A stretch of 64,000 nucleotides of DNA. Origin: CAZHJK01 sp964533275 (GTDB taxonomy: Bacteria; Bacillota; Clostridia; Eubacteriales; Garciellaceae). Position numbers and translations under genes: made by a program. Where the stretch lies: contig CAZHJK010000009.1 of the NCBI GenBank assembly GCA_964533275.1, positions 22,412 to 86,411 on the forward strand. The letters are read 5' to 3'. Positions 34,146 through 43,789 of this stretch are shown in pieces. Every line of letters begins with the position of its first letter. Within the stretch, counting starts at the first letter, position 1. The notes below the pieces were generated by a model. That model was given only the letters and a program-made list of their open reading frames with translations. It had not been told where the DNA came from and made no database searches.

Positions 34146-37100
34146 ATGATTAAACCTCAACAATTATATCATCTTATTTCAGAAGAACTTCTACAACCAA
34201 ATTTTTTAAATTTATCCGGACTAACTACGGAATTTATAGTAAAGGAAATTAGAAATCCTGAGTTTTTAAAAGAAATTGAAAATATTATAAATAATAATGA
34301 ATTTAGCTGTAAGGCTGTATATAATCTATGTAAACCTACTCTAGATAAATTATGGGGTGAATCATCTCCCCCTAATCCCCTTTACTATATATATCAATAT
34401 GCCCTTAGTTACTCCTTTCCCAATTCTGTTGTAATTAACTTAAATAATGAATGGAAAGGAGCATCCTTATTTTATCTGCAGGTTTTTAGAGCGATTTCCA
34501 AAACCCTCGATCATTTTAATGATAACTCAATGTCTAGCATCTATCCAATAAAATTTTTATCAGAAGAAGAAAGTAAACATTATAAAGTATCCAGTGAATA
34601 CTATCAATTCAAGAAATTATTTCATGATGAATACATATTGGAAATGATGAAGCTTAATCAGGCTGTGATGGGATATAATACATTAGATCATATATCAGGA
34701 GTGCATCATTTAGCACTTTTTTTAGGAAAACAGCTTTATAATGCCGGTATGCCAATAGATTTAGGAAGAGTATCCGGCGCTGCTGCAGGACATGATCTAG
34801 GTAAATATGGATGTAAGGAATCTGATGGAAATCGAGTTGCATATCTACATTACTATTATACTGATTTATGGTTTAAAAATCATGATATAACCTACATAGG
34901 ACATATAGCCCTAAATCACTCGGTATGGGATTTAGAGCTGGAGAATCTTTCTATAGAATCCTTAATATTAATATATTCAGACTTTAGGGTTAAAAACTTT
35001 CTTAATTCCGAGAACAAACTAGAAATGAAGTTCTTTTCACTCAAGGAATCCTTTGATGTAATTTTAAACAAACTAGACAATGTAGATAATAAAAAGCAAA
35101 GGCGATATATTCGTGTTTATAATAAATTAAAGGACTTTGAGAATTTCATACGCCATATAGGGGTTGAAGTTGATCCAAATAAATTATCTATATCTAAACT
35201 TAGAAAGCGAAACCAATACTACTCTTTAATGAGGGAAAATGATATAACTGAACACTTAAAATATCTTGCTATTAATCATAATATACATCTAATGCATCAA
35301 TTTCGTGACGAAACCTCCCTTAGCGAGATATTGGAGATAATTCGCAGTGAAAATCATCCTAGATTTCTGCGTGAGTACCTTGATATCCTGCAGGAATACT
35401 CTACATACTTAACCCAAAACCAAAAAATTATAATGCTTAGATTCCTTTATGAAAAACTAACCCATCCAGAGGAAGATATTCGTAGGCATAGCGCAGAGCT
35501 GATGGGTAATCTAATTGCCTTGTTTGATGAAGATTATCGTAAGGAGATCCCTGAAGGAATTTGCCTTCAAAAACCTAAGGTAAATAGCTTAAGTCTTTTA
35601 GATAAGTATCTTGAGCTTTTTATTAATCCCAGCTACCAAAGTATCCCCCTTCATCGTAAGTGGATTGGATATAGCACTAAGGTATTGATTACATCTATAT
35701 TTAAAAATTGTAGCTCTATTCAAAATGATGGCTTTAAAGAAATTATACTTAAATATTACAAGGAAAATAACAACTATAAGACCTATATTAATATATGCTT
35801 ACTAGATATTGTAGGGCATATACCCCTAAAAAAGGATAAGGAATCCTTATCTCATATCTTTAAATATGTAGAGGGTAATTATAAAAGCACCTTGCCCTCC
35901 CTTAGGGTTGCGGCATTAAAGGCATTTCAGCATCTTCTTATACATATAGAAAAGTATGAGTTTCTTATTGAAAGTTTAAATAGCCTTCTAACAGATGAAT
36001 ATATAGAAAACTCCCCAGCAGAGAATTATCTTAAACTTAAATTAATTAAATATCTAAACTGGGATGAGGAAATTATTAATAAATACACCGAATTATATAT
36101 AAGGGATTTAAATGAAAATTCAAATATATATTTAAGTAATTTAAAAACTGCAACCAATTGGTTAACAAAAAAAGTCCAAGTAAAAATGCAGCTAGAACAC
36201 TTCCTAGATCAGGGTAATAAAGATGGACTATATACTGCAATGCACTATTGTAATCTATTAAAGGTAAGTGCCATTGAAAGTGTAAGAAATTCAGCGGGCA
36301 AGGCTTTAATAGCCCTATTACCCCACCTACCCATAGAACAAAGAAATGATATTGCAGTTGAGTTACTTCGTGCTCTTGAACTAGAAAGCTATCAATTCAC
36401 AAAATTTATACCAACTTATCTAGGTCAAGTTATATTACATCTTCAGCCCTTTGAAATAGACGAGATTATTGAGGATATAGTATATAAAATAAAACAAAGT
36501 AATAATCAGATAAAATCTTTGCTAATTAGAACTGTTGGTATAATCATTACCAGCTATCCTTACTATAAAAAAATTTTTTCAGAAAAAGATATAGATCATA
36601 ATAAAATAAATAAAAAACTTTTAGGTATTTTATTAAATGGATTAGCCCATGATGACTTACAAATAAGACAAATATCCTTCAGTGTATTGGGTAAGAGAGT
36701 CTTTGGAAGTAAAAAGTTAAGCCTAGAAGAAAAACATATTATTTTCCAAGCTATTGGTAAAAAAATTCTAACCTTACTGGTGGATACAGAGGAAAACAAA
36801 CTATTGTTTTTAACAAATTCCTCGGGTCTTAATCATATATATAGATTTATTGCAGAATATAGCTTTAAATATGGACCGATTAATGTAAAGAGTCCAGAAC
36901 GATTAGCACTGTTTACCGGTAGCTTTGACCCTTTCACATTAAGTCATAAAGAGATTTGTAAATCAATAAGGGACAAAGGGTTTGAGGTTTATCTAACAGT
37001 TGATGAGTTTTCATGGTCTAAGCGAACACAACCCCATTTAATACGAAAAAAAATAATAAATATGTCTATCGCAGATGAAATGGATATATATTTGTATCCT

Positions 37101-39038
37101 GAGAATTTTCCCCTTAATATTTCAAATGATGAAGATTTAAAAACCCTTAAGGAAAAATTAGGTAGTGATAAGGTTTATATTGTTGTGGGAAGTGATGTTA
37201 TACTAAATGCCTCAGCCTATAAAGCGCCTATTACAAAACATTCTATACATCAATTCCCCCATGTAATATTTGAGCGAAGAGATAGTAACAATACTGAAAA
37301 GGCAAACCTAGAAGAAGCCTTAAAATATATAAAAGGGGATGTAATACAGCTTAATATTCCACCCCAATATGAGGATATTAGTTCATCCCAAATTAGAAAA
37401 AACATAGATAGTGATATGGATATTTCAAATTTAATAGATCCCTTGGCTCATAAATATATACATGAAAATAGCTTATATCGTCGTGAACCCCAATATAAGT
37501 CTGTTATACAAAGTATCTCTGTTGATGTAAATGTTATTTCAGATCCAAGTAATAATTTATTAAATAGAATTATTCAAACATTCCATGGAGATTCTAAGAA
37601 AGCATATGGCAACATTAGAAGGATATTACAAAAACCCGAAGGAAAAATAGTCCTAATTAATGATATTGAAGATAGTGATAATCTATTAGCCTATGGTATT
37701 ATACATTGGATACCCTCTGATCAGATTTATCAGGAATTTAATGATGTTCAAATCACTTCAGAGATTCGTGATAATTATAAGGGAAGAATAATAAGTTTAG
37801 ACGGATTTTTTATTAACTTTGATAGAGATAAATCTAGAATGTATCAAATTATTATAACTGAAACCCTAGCCTATTGCTTAAAAAATGATTATGGATATGC
37901 TGTTTATCATAATAAACTTAATGTTGAGCCTAATGAAGAATTAATTAATATAATAAAAATTCAAGGGTTTATAGATATTTCGTCTAAAGATAAAAACTCC
38001 ATATTAGCAGTTGATATGTCTAATCCCTGTACCCTAAATCTAGACCTAGAGCCATTAATAAAGGAACCCTTTAAAACGAATTTAGCAGTAATGGAAGTGA
38101 TCCGTAAAACAAGAACAAGACTCCAGATGGCATTAACCGATTTGTATCCAGGTAATTTAGTATTAGCATTTGACAGCGGTATGATTAATGAAATTATCGC
38201 AAGAAAAATATGCCTAGAAAATAATGTTCCAACTTCACCCACAGAGCCTCGACAATTAGGACCATTAATGTGTGTTCCCTTTGGTAATATTTTAAGTCAT
38301 ACAATAGTTCCTAATACTATAACCAAGTCATTGCATGTTGAAAAAATGTTTAATCCTGATATGAAGAGTTTTAAAATAGAGCAATATCCCTATTATCTTA
38401 CCTTACCAAATCAGGTTAAAATGATTGGTTCCTTCAACAAGCCTGTTATATTAGTAGATGATCTATTGCATAAGGGATATAGAATCAAAGGCATAGATCC
38501 ATTATTAAAAAAGCAAAATATAAATGTTCATAAAATAATTGTTGGTTTGTTATCTGGTAGGGGTAAAGAATTAATGGATATTCAAAAACGAAAGGTAGAT
38601 TGTGCGTACTTTGTTCCAAAGCTGAAGCTATGGTTTAATGAAAATCAGCTCTATCCCTTTATTGGAGGGGATACACTCTGGCGTGGAGTTTATCCCAAGA
38701 AAAATATACTTGCTTCAATAAATTTAATATTGCCCTACACCTCCCCACATTTTATTAAGGGTGTAACCAACCGTTCAATATATAATCTTTCTGAGGTTTG
38801 TATTATAAATGCTATGGAAATATTAGAAGTACTCGAGGATGAATATCAAAGGATTAATGAAAGAAAGCTAACCCTATCATTATTAAGTGATGTATTGATT
38901 TTTCCTCGATACCCAGATGAAGGGGCAAATATGTCCTATGACTTTAGCATTAATCCTTCCAGCTACATTAGAAATGATTTAGAGCTTTTAAGAAAGCTAG
39001 AACATAGTATTATTACAGGGGATGAAAGGAGAAAATAA
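34146..39038 (+). CDS. Multidomain HD hydrolase / nucleotidyltransferase / phosphoribosyltransferase-like protein
   Basis: 1,630 aa, apparently cytosolic. Residues about 170-285 are an HD phosphohydrolase: H182, H187/H188, H216-D217 (AAGHDLGKYG) and D279 (YSDFR). Residues about 380-900 are helical, HEAT-like repeats. Residues 921-1120 are a nucleotidyltransferase of the NMNAT/PPAT superfamily: GSFDPFTLSH at 925-934 (TxxH, as in CoaD, in place of HxGH) and ISSSQIR at 1078-1084. Residues about 1180-1285 may be GNAT-like. Residues about 1330-1530 look like a type I phosphoribosyltransferase, with ILVDDLLHKGYR around D1438-D1439. AAGGGGAG precedes the start. The next two genes follow immediately. 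The reaction is unknown; salvage or synthesis of a nucleotide-type cofactor is my inference. Confidence 0.85.
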   Translation: MIKPQQLYHLISEELLQPNFLNLSGLTTEFIVKEIRNPEFLKEIENIINNNEFSCKAVYNLCKPTLDKLWGESSPPNPLYYIYQYALSYSFPNSVVINLNNEWKGASLFYLQVFRAISKTLDHFNDNSMSSIYPIKFLSEEESKHYKVSSEYYQFKKLFHDEYILEMMKLNQAVMGYNTLDHISGVHHLALFLGKQLYNAGMPIDLGRVSGAAAGHDLGKYGCKESDGNRVAYLHYYYTDLWFKNHDITYIGHIALNHSVWDLELENLSIESLILIYSDFRVKNFLNSENKLEMKFFSLKESFDVILNKLDNVDNKKQRRYIRVYNKLKDFENFIRHIGVEVDPNKLSISKLRKRNQYYSLMRENDITEHLKYLAINHNIHLMHQFRDETSLSEILEIIRSENHPRFLREYLDILQEYSTYLTQNQKIIMLRFLYEKLTHPEEDIRRHSAELMGNLIALFDEDYRKEIPEGICLQKPKVNSLSLLDKYLELFINPSYQSIPLHRKWIGYSTKVLITSIFKNCSSIQNDGFKEIILKYYKENNNYKTYINICLLDIVGHIPLKKDKESLSHIFKYVEGNYKSTLPSLRVAALKAFQHLLIHIEKYEFLIESLNSLLTDEYIENSPAENYLKLKLIKYLNWDEEIINKYTELYIRDLNENSNIYLSNLKTATNWLTKKVQVKMQLEHFLDQGNKDGLYTAMHYCNLLKVSAIESVRNSAGKALIALLPHLPIEQRNDIAVELLRALELESYQFTKFIPTYLGQVILHLQPFEIDEIIEDIVYKIKQSNNQIKSLLIRTVGIIITSYPYYKKIFSEKDIDHNKINKKLLGILLNGLAHDDLQIRQISFSVLGKRVFGSKKLSLEEKHIIFQAIGKKILTLLVDTEENKLLFLTNSSGLNHIYRFIAEYSFKYGPINVKSPERLALFTGSFDPFTLSHKEICKSIRDKGFEVYLTVDEFSWSKRTQPHLIRKKIINMSIADEMDIYLYPENFPLNISNDEDLKTLKEKLGSDKVYIVVGSDVILNASAYKAPITKHSIHQFPHVIFERRDSNNTEKANLEEALKYIKGDVIQLNIPPQYEDISSSQIRKNIDSDMDISNLIDPLAHKYIHENSLYRREPQYKSVIQSISVDVNVISDPSNNLLNRIIQTFHGDSKKAYGNIRRILQKPEGKIVLINDIEDSDNLLAYGIIHWIPSDQIYQEFNDVQITSEIRDNYKGRIISLDGFFINFDRDKSRMYQIIITETLAYCLKNDYGYAVYHNKLNVEPNEELINIIKIQGFIDISSKDKNSILAVDMSNPCTLNLDLEPLIKEPFKTNLAVMEVIRKTRTRLQMALTDLYPGNLVLAFDSGMINEIIARKICLENNVPTSPTEPRQLGPLMCVPFGNILSHTIVPNTITKSLHVEKMFNPDMKSFKIEQYPYYLTLPNQVKMIGSFNKPVILVDDLLHKGYRIKGIDPLLKKQNINVHKIIVGLLSGRGKELMDIQKRKVDCAYFVPKLKLWFNENQLYPFIGGDTLWRGVYPKKNILASINLILPYTSPHFIKGVTNRSIYNLSEVCIINAMEILEVLEDEYQRINERKLTLSLLSDVLIFPRYPDEGANMSYDFSINPSSYIRNDLELLRKLEHSIITGDERRK

Positions 39039-39039
39039 A

Positions 39040-40278
39040 ATGTATTTTTATAAATTAAATGGTAACACATTATTTTCATTGCATAACCATGAAGGTTTAT
39101 CTGCAATCACAGAGCAAGAAGCCTCTAGAGATAATGATGTAATATATTTTTTAAAAAAATTAGATCCACAAAAAAGCAGGAGAAGCTTTGCTCTCACCCA
39201 TCCATCCTTAATTTATACTGATTTAGAAGGATTAAATCTACTATGCTTAAATACTAATAAATCCTATGATCTTCCTCAATGGTTATTAGAAAAAATACAA
39301 CTATCTCAAGTAATAGCTATTAATACATCCTATACTGATTGGCAACAGGTATTAACCCAAAGATATCCATCAAAATGGCGAATTAATATTGTTGGAATAG
39401 GTGATGTTGGAAGCACCCTGTTAATGGGGCTCAGGCTTTTAGGTGAAGAGAATATTAAGGAAATAGGTATCTATGATAGAGATATTAATAAATTAAAGCG
39501 ATGGGAATTTGAAGTCAATCAAATAAATAATATTGGTGTTAATCTCCCCCCTGTTAAAATTCTAAAGGAAGAAGAGGTCTTTGATTGCGATCTCTTTGCC
39601 TTTTGTGTAACAGCTAGAGTTCCAGCTATCGGCGAAGAAAATGTGGATGTTAGAATGGTTCAATTAGAAGAGAATTCAAAAATAATTAATATCTACGGCA
39701 AAATGGCAAGGGAAGCAAAATATAGAGGTATTTTTGCAGTAGTCTCAGATCCAGTAGACCTTTTATGTAAATCAGTTTATATATCTAGCAATCAAGATAG
39801 TAGCGGAAACTTTAACTATAAGGGTTTATATCCAGAACAAGTTAGAGGTTATGGCCTAGGCGTTATGAATGCAAGAGCAATGTATTATGCAAATAAATCA
39901 GATACTACAAAACATTTTCTTAATGAGGGAAGAGTTTTTGGACCCCATGGAGCAGATTTAGTAGTAGCGAATAGTATTAAAAATTATAACGAAAAACTAT
40001 CCATGGACCTAACAGAAAAAACCTGCACTGCAAATTTAGAACTTAGAAAAATAGGCTTTAAACCTTATATTGCACCGGCACTTTCTTCCGGAGCACTGTC
40101 ATTAATCGCCACTATAACAGGACAATGGCATTATAGTGCCACATATATGGGAGGCGTTTATATGGGCTCTAAAAATCGCTTAACATCATTAGGAACAGAG
40201 CTTGAAATGTTAGAGCTCCCTGACCCTTTATTTGCTAGATTAGAAAAAACCTATAATAAATTGAGGGAAATGCTATGA
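39040..40278 (+). CDS. LDH/MDH-like Rossmann dehydrogenase
   Basis: About 412 aa, longer than lactate dehydrogenase (about 315) by an N-terminal extension of roughly 110 residues. The dinucleotide loop is INIVGIGDVGSTLLMGLRLLG (G119 region). FAVVSDPVDLL, then GVMNARAMYYA and VFGPHGADLVVANS, correspond to the LDH/MDH catalytic-His segment. The start is ATG 39040, with AAAGGAG within the end of the previous gene; the open frame reaches 39022 but reads through that site. The gap to the previous stop is 1 bp and the downstream gene overlaps by 4 bp. Substrate unknown. Confidence 0.8.
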   Translation: MYFYKLNGNTLFSLHNHEGLSAITEQEASRDNDVIYFLKKLDPQKSRRSFALTHPSLIYTDLEGLNLLCLNTNKSYDLPQWLLEKIQLSQVIAINTSYTDWQQVLTQRYPSKWRINIVGIGDVGSTLLMGLRLLGEENIKEIGIYDRDINKLKRWEFEVNQINNIGVNLPPVKILKEEEVFDCDLFAFCVTARVPAIGEENVDVRMVQLEENSKIINIYGKMAREAKYRGIFAVVSDPVDLLCKSVYISSNQDSSGNFNYKGLYPEQVRGYGLGVMNARAMYYANKSDTTKHFLNEGRVFGPHGADLVVANSIKNYNEKLSMDLTEKTCTANLELRKIGFKPYIAPALSSGALSLIATITGQWHYSATYMGGVYMGSKNRLTSLGTELEMLELPDPLFARLEKTYNKLREML

Positions 40279-41318
40279 TTCATCTATTAATGCCTGGAGA
40301 CATTTCACAACAATTAGAAAAAATGGTTAATGCTGCTTTAAAGGATAAGAATTATATTGTTATTAAAAATCCTCAGGAAATGCCGGATTTAAGAAACAAA
40401 AAACTTCTATTTGCCATAGAGCTTAATTCTATTGGAATTAATATCCCACTTATGGAAATGATGTCTGAACTTACAAAGAGGGGTCAGGATTCATTATTAG
40501 GATGTACAGCAGCACTACTCATTCATAGCAATTCTGACCTTTATAGTAAAAGTACTGCAGCTAACATAATTTTCTCAGCTAATCAGCTGGGTTGCAGCTT
40601 TATTGGTCATCCCTTAGTGGAAGCATTAGGGAATTTAAAAAATCTTAGGACCTGGCAAAAGACACTAGAACTTTCCCTAGAGGAAATATCCCTAAAATTA
40701 TCCCACAAGCTGGCTACTCGATTAATAGAGTTTAAGCCAATAAAATATAGAGACCCAAAACTCGCCTACTTACACTCCAGCTTTAGAAAAACATCTAACA
40801 CCTTAATGCTATGGCAAATGGTAGAATGGGAATTAAATAATTATCATATTGAAGAGCTCTATATAGAAAATGGTTCAGTTTTTGATTGTTTTGGCTGTTC
40901 TTATAAAGCATGCTTAGAATATGGAAAAAACAGAAACTGCCGTTATGGTGGATTAATGACAGAAAAAATTATCCCCGTTATCGAAGCTTCTGATGTTTTA
41001 ATATGGATTTGCCCAAATTATAATGACTCAATTTCATCTAATCTTATGGCAGTAATCAATCGACTTACCACCCTTTATAGACAAATAAGTTTTAATAATA
41101 AAATGATATTCGCAATAATAGTCTCAGGAAATTCCGGCAGTGATTCTATAGCAAAGCAGCTTATAGATGCACTTAATATTAATAAAGGGTTTATACTGCC
41201 TCCATATTTCTGTTTAATTGAAACTTCCAATGATGTAGGAAGCATTTTAAAGGTAGCTAATATTAAGGAAAAGGCAGGTTTATTTGCAAAGAATATTAAT
41301 AATATTATATCTAACTAA
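40275..41318 (+). CDS. Flavodoxin-fold (NADPH-dependent FMN reductase-like) protein
   Basis: 347 aa. The C-terminal half (about 165-340) has the flavin pattern HSSFRKTSNTLMLWQMV, CFGCSYKACLEYGKNRNC and ASDVLIWICPNYNDSISSNLMAVINRL, as in iron-sulfur flavoprotein/FMN reductase-type folds. The N-terminal half (LLFAIELNSIGINIPLMEMM, ALLIHSNSDLYSKSTAA) looks like a second, degenerate flavodoxin unit. The Cys-rich loop could hold a cluster or act in redox. Start ATG overlaps the previous stop (ATGA), so translation is coupled. It probably supplies or takes electrons in the same unknown pathway. Confidence 0.75.
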   Translation: MIHLLMPGDISQQLEKMVNAALKDKNYIVIKNPQEMPDLRNKKLLFAIELNSIGINIPLMEMMSELTKRGQDSLLGCTAALLIHSNSDLYSKSTAANIIFSANQLGCSFIGHPLVEALGNLKNLRTWQKTLELSLEEISLKLSHKLATRLIEFKPIKYRDPKLAYLHSSFRKTSNTLMLWQMVEWELNNYHIEELYIENGSVFDCFGCSYKACLEYGKNRNCRYGGLMTEKIIPVIEASDVLIWICPNYNDSISSNLMAVINRLTTLYRQISFNNKMIFAIIVSGNSGSDSIAKQLIDALNINKGFILPPYFCLIETSNDVGSILKVANIKEKAGLFAKNINNIISN

Positions 41319-41353
41319 AAATAAAAAGGGACAAAATTAATCTGCCCCATTTT

Positions 41354-42193
41354 CTATGGCTCTCGACTATCCACTAAGGTATCATAAACCTTTTCCAAAG
41401 CTTCAAAGGTATTGGTGTCTACAACCCCATCAGAAGACAAACCATAATCCTCTTGAAATTCCATTACAGCATCCCTTACCTCTTCATTATAATTACCATC
41501 AACAGGTCCATTATAATAACCCACTGTTTCTAATATTTCTTGAACTCTTTGAATATCTGATCCACCATCAACTCCTACATACAATAATCTTCCAGTAAAG
41601 GTTTCCCCAATTATTTTTACCTCTGTCCCCAAGGGAACAATATCATATAGTTGAGTAACATCTTCATTCTGCATTCTAACACAACCATGGCTTGCTGCTG
41701 TTCCAATAGATTCTGGAGCATCTGTTCCATGAATTCCATAGCCACCCCAGGGTACACTTATCCTCATCCATCTCACACCAAAGGGTCCACCTGGATTCAA
41801 TGTCTTTTGAATTATTCTCCAGTTCCCATTGGGAGTCGGTGTTTCTGGTTTGCCTACTGCTACCGGAAAGGTTGCGGTAGTAGTATCGCCCTCTTTTAAT
41901 GTTAATAAAAACTTTTCTTGATCTATAACAATGGTATATGTGGAATCAAAATAATCTATATAATCTTCACTCAGCCCAATTGCATTCCATGTGTCAGGGC
42001 CAACAACCCCATCCGCCATTAATCCCTGGGCTTCTTGGTAATCTCTTACAGTTTCAGCTAACTCCTTATCATAGATACCATCAACTTCTCCTTCATAATA
42101 CCCCAGCTCTGTAAGTCTTACCTGAACATTCTCAACATCTATTCCTTCCATAAATGGACTCATTATTCTTAGAAATCTACTTGCATAAGCCAT
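41354..42193 (-). CDS. L,D-transpeptidase (YkuD) with two peptidoglycan-binding domains
   Basis: About 279 aa. A PG_binding_1 repeat (VQVRLTELGYYEGEVDGIYDKEL, about 18-75), the YkuD catalytic domain (about 88-200) with GGYGIHGT and the nucleophile in SHGCVRM (C171), and a second PG-binding repeat (VQEILETVGYYNGPVDGNYNEEV, about 215-270). It crosslinks peptidoglycan 3-3 or attaches proteins. There is no classical signal peptide. ATG 42193 follows GGGGGTGA; an upstream in-frame ATG at 42223 lies within the leader hairpin. A truncated copy occurs at 62.1-62.2 kb. Confidence 0.9.
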   Translation of the reverse strand: MAYASRFLRIMSPFMEGIDVENVQVRLTELGYYEGEVDGIYDKELAETVRDYQEAQGLMADGVVGPDTWNAIGLSEDYIDYFDSTYTIVIDQEKFLLTLKEGDTTTATFPVAVGKPETPTPNGNWRIIQKTLNPGGPFGVRWMRISVPWGGYGIHGTDAPESIGTAASHGCVRMQNEDVTQLYDIVPLGTEVKIIGETFTGRLLYVGVDGGSDIQRVQEILETVGYYNGPVDGNYNEEVRDAVMEFQEDYGLSSDGVVDTNTFEALEKVYDTLVDSREP

Positions 42194-42199
42194 AAAATC

Positions 42200-42230
42200 A
42201 CCCCCTATAAGTTTATGATACATAGGGGGT
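42200..42230 (-). promoter_or_regulatory. Leader hairpin hiding the ribosome binding site of the L,D-transpeptidase
   Basis: On the minus strand ACCCCCTAT pairs with ATAGGGGGT over 9 bp with a 13-nt loop. The right arm contains the GGGGGT ribosome binding site 7 nt before ATG. The same arrangement, with an even longer stem, is kept in the copy at 62234-62270. Translation should be low unless the hairpin opens. Confidence 0.6.
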
Positions 42231-42346
42231 ATGTGTGATATTTAATAAATCGCTTGCACCTTGGTAATTATCATCATAAACAAAAACTCCCATTTCTAAA
42301 CCTCCAGTTTTCTTGTTTATAAGATAACTACCTGCCAATAAGAAAA

Positions 42347-42391
42347 GACAAGTGTTATGATTACTTAAGTATATTAACTATGCCACTTGTC
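42347..42391. other. Gap 42.23-42.62 kb with an inverted repeat
   Basis: GACAAGTG (42347-42354) and CACTTGTC (42384-42391) are complementary 8-mers separated by 29 bp. The rest of this 390-bp gap is AT-rich without a supported gene apart from a doubtful 19-codon frame. Confidence 0.3.
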
Positions 42392-42428
42392 CTATGTTTA
42401 ATGTTATTGTTTTTTGGAGGGTTGTTCA

Positions 42429-42488
42429 ATGGGTAGATTTATCAAATCCAATTCTGCAAATGAAATGATATATTTAGTAAATCTATGA
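42429..42488 (+). CDS. Doubtful 19-residue peptide
   Basis: ATG 42429 follows GGAGGG at 8-nt spacing and encodes MGRFIKSNSANEMIYLVNL. The good binding site is the only support. No family is recognised. Confidence 0.2.
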   Translation: MGRFIKSNSANEMIYLVNL

Positions 42489-42618
42489 AAGTGTTTATAT
42501 ATAATAACTAATATAGATATGTTCTCTTTTGATTAACTATATATTATTTAGTGTTATAGCATTAACCCATCAAATCCAAACATTTTATATAATTTATACC
42601 AATTACTAACTTTATAAA

Positions 42619-43779
42619 TTATATATTAAATTTTACTCTTAAAAAAATTGATACACCAATCACTATCACGCAAACTGAAAAAATGAAATACCACAGTTTA
42701 CCATCTCTTTTATTTCCAAAATTTAAATTGCTGAACACTATATTTTTAATAATAAAAAACATAGCACTTATTGAAAAAACTAAAGAGAAGTTTATTAATA
42801 GAATTGCCGTAGTAATATTATTCTTAAGACTTGAAATTGTGCTTATATTTACTCCAATAAATGAAAATGCAGCTACTAATATAGATAGAAGAATTGTAAT
42901 ATCCTTATAAAATCCTTTAGTTTTTTCAGTATATTTGTTTACTTGATCTTGCATTTTTTCTATATTTATATTGGCTTCATTTATTACATCACTTTTTACA
43001 GTTTGTAAAACCTTTGTTGTATTATTAAATTCTTGAGATAATTTATTTTGAAATTCTTCTAACATATCTACTTTCTTCTTTGTACTAGTATATGTAGATT
43101 CTAACTCATTTGTAATAGAATAAGTTAAATAATATAAACCTTTATTGGATAATGATAGAATCGTTGAATCAAACGCCATTACATCAACAATAGTACCATA
43201 GGTAATAAATTTATCAAGAATTGTTTCTTCAGAATCCTCTTTTTTAAAAAGAAGATTTCCAAATAATAATTTATCTTTATCTTTTTCCTCACATAGTATA
43301 TCCGGCCTAAACAATTCGTTATATTCTTTATATATCCATAATAAATTATGCTCTAATCTAAATCTATCAGATATTTCAATTTCAGCCTCTATATCAATTT
43401 CTTTTATATTTACATTATCAAACTCATATTTTTTTAAATATCCGTTCACATATAACAGTTTAATTAATTCTTCCATTTTGTCTGATTGAATATCATGTAA
43501 AGAATCAAAAATCATAAAATTATAAATCCCAGGTTGTTGGCTATCTGGATCATTACTTATTATAATATTGGATAAATTGCGATTTTCATAAACAACAAAA
43601 TAATTTTTTAGGATTTTTTCAATTTCTTTTTTGTTTTCTTTAAATATCTGCAGAAAATTCCATATTAACTGTTCATTCTCAATACACTTGTTCCATTCCT
43701 TTTTCAAATAATTAGTAATCTCTTCCCTAGTTAATTTATTTAAATCTTTTTTTTTCAACTTATATAATTGTAATTCCAT
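42619..43779 (-). CDS. Coiled-coil, C-terminal three-TM membrane protein in defence island
   Basis: 386 aa, no family recognised. Residues 1-220 are a charged alpha/beta cytoplasmic part. Residues about 225-290 form a likely coiled coil (VDMLEEFQNKLSQEFNNTTKVLQTV... NIEKMQDQVNKYTEKTKG). Three membrane spans follow at about 293-316, 327-350 and 362-383. The soluble-sensor plus coiled-coil plus C-terminal membrane layout is often seen in abortive-infection effectors, but this is only analogy. GGGGGATAACA precedes ATG 43779. It lies downstream of hsdR in the same direction, separated by a broken rhomboid gene. Confidence 0.7.
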   Translation of the reverse strand: MELQLYKLKKKDLNKLTREEITNYLKKEWNKCIENEQLIWNFLQIFKENKKEIEKILKNYFVVYENRNLSNIIISNDPDSQQPGIYNFMIFDSLHDIQSDKMEELIKLLYVNGYLKKYEFDNVNIKEIDIEAEIEISDRFRLEHNLLWIYKEYNELFRPDILCEEKDKDKLLFGNLLFKKEDSEETILDKFITYGTIVDVMAFDSTILSLSNKGLYYLTYSITNELESTYTSTKKKVDMLEEFQNKLSQEFNNTTKVLQTVKSDVINEANINIEKMQDQVNKYTEKTKGFYKDITILLSILVAAFSFIGVNISTISSLKNNITTAILLINFSLVFSISAMFFIIKNIVFSNLNFGNKRDGKLWYFIFSVCVIVIGVSIFLRVKFNI

Positions 43780-43789
43780 TGTTATCCCC

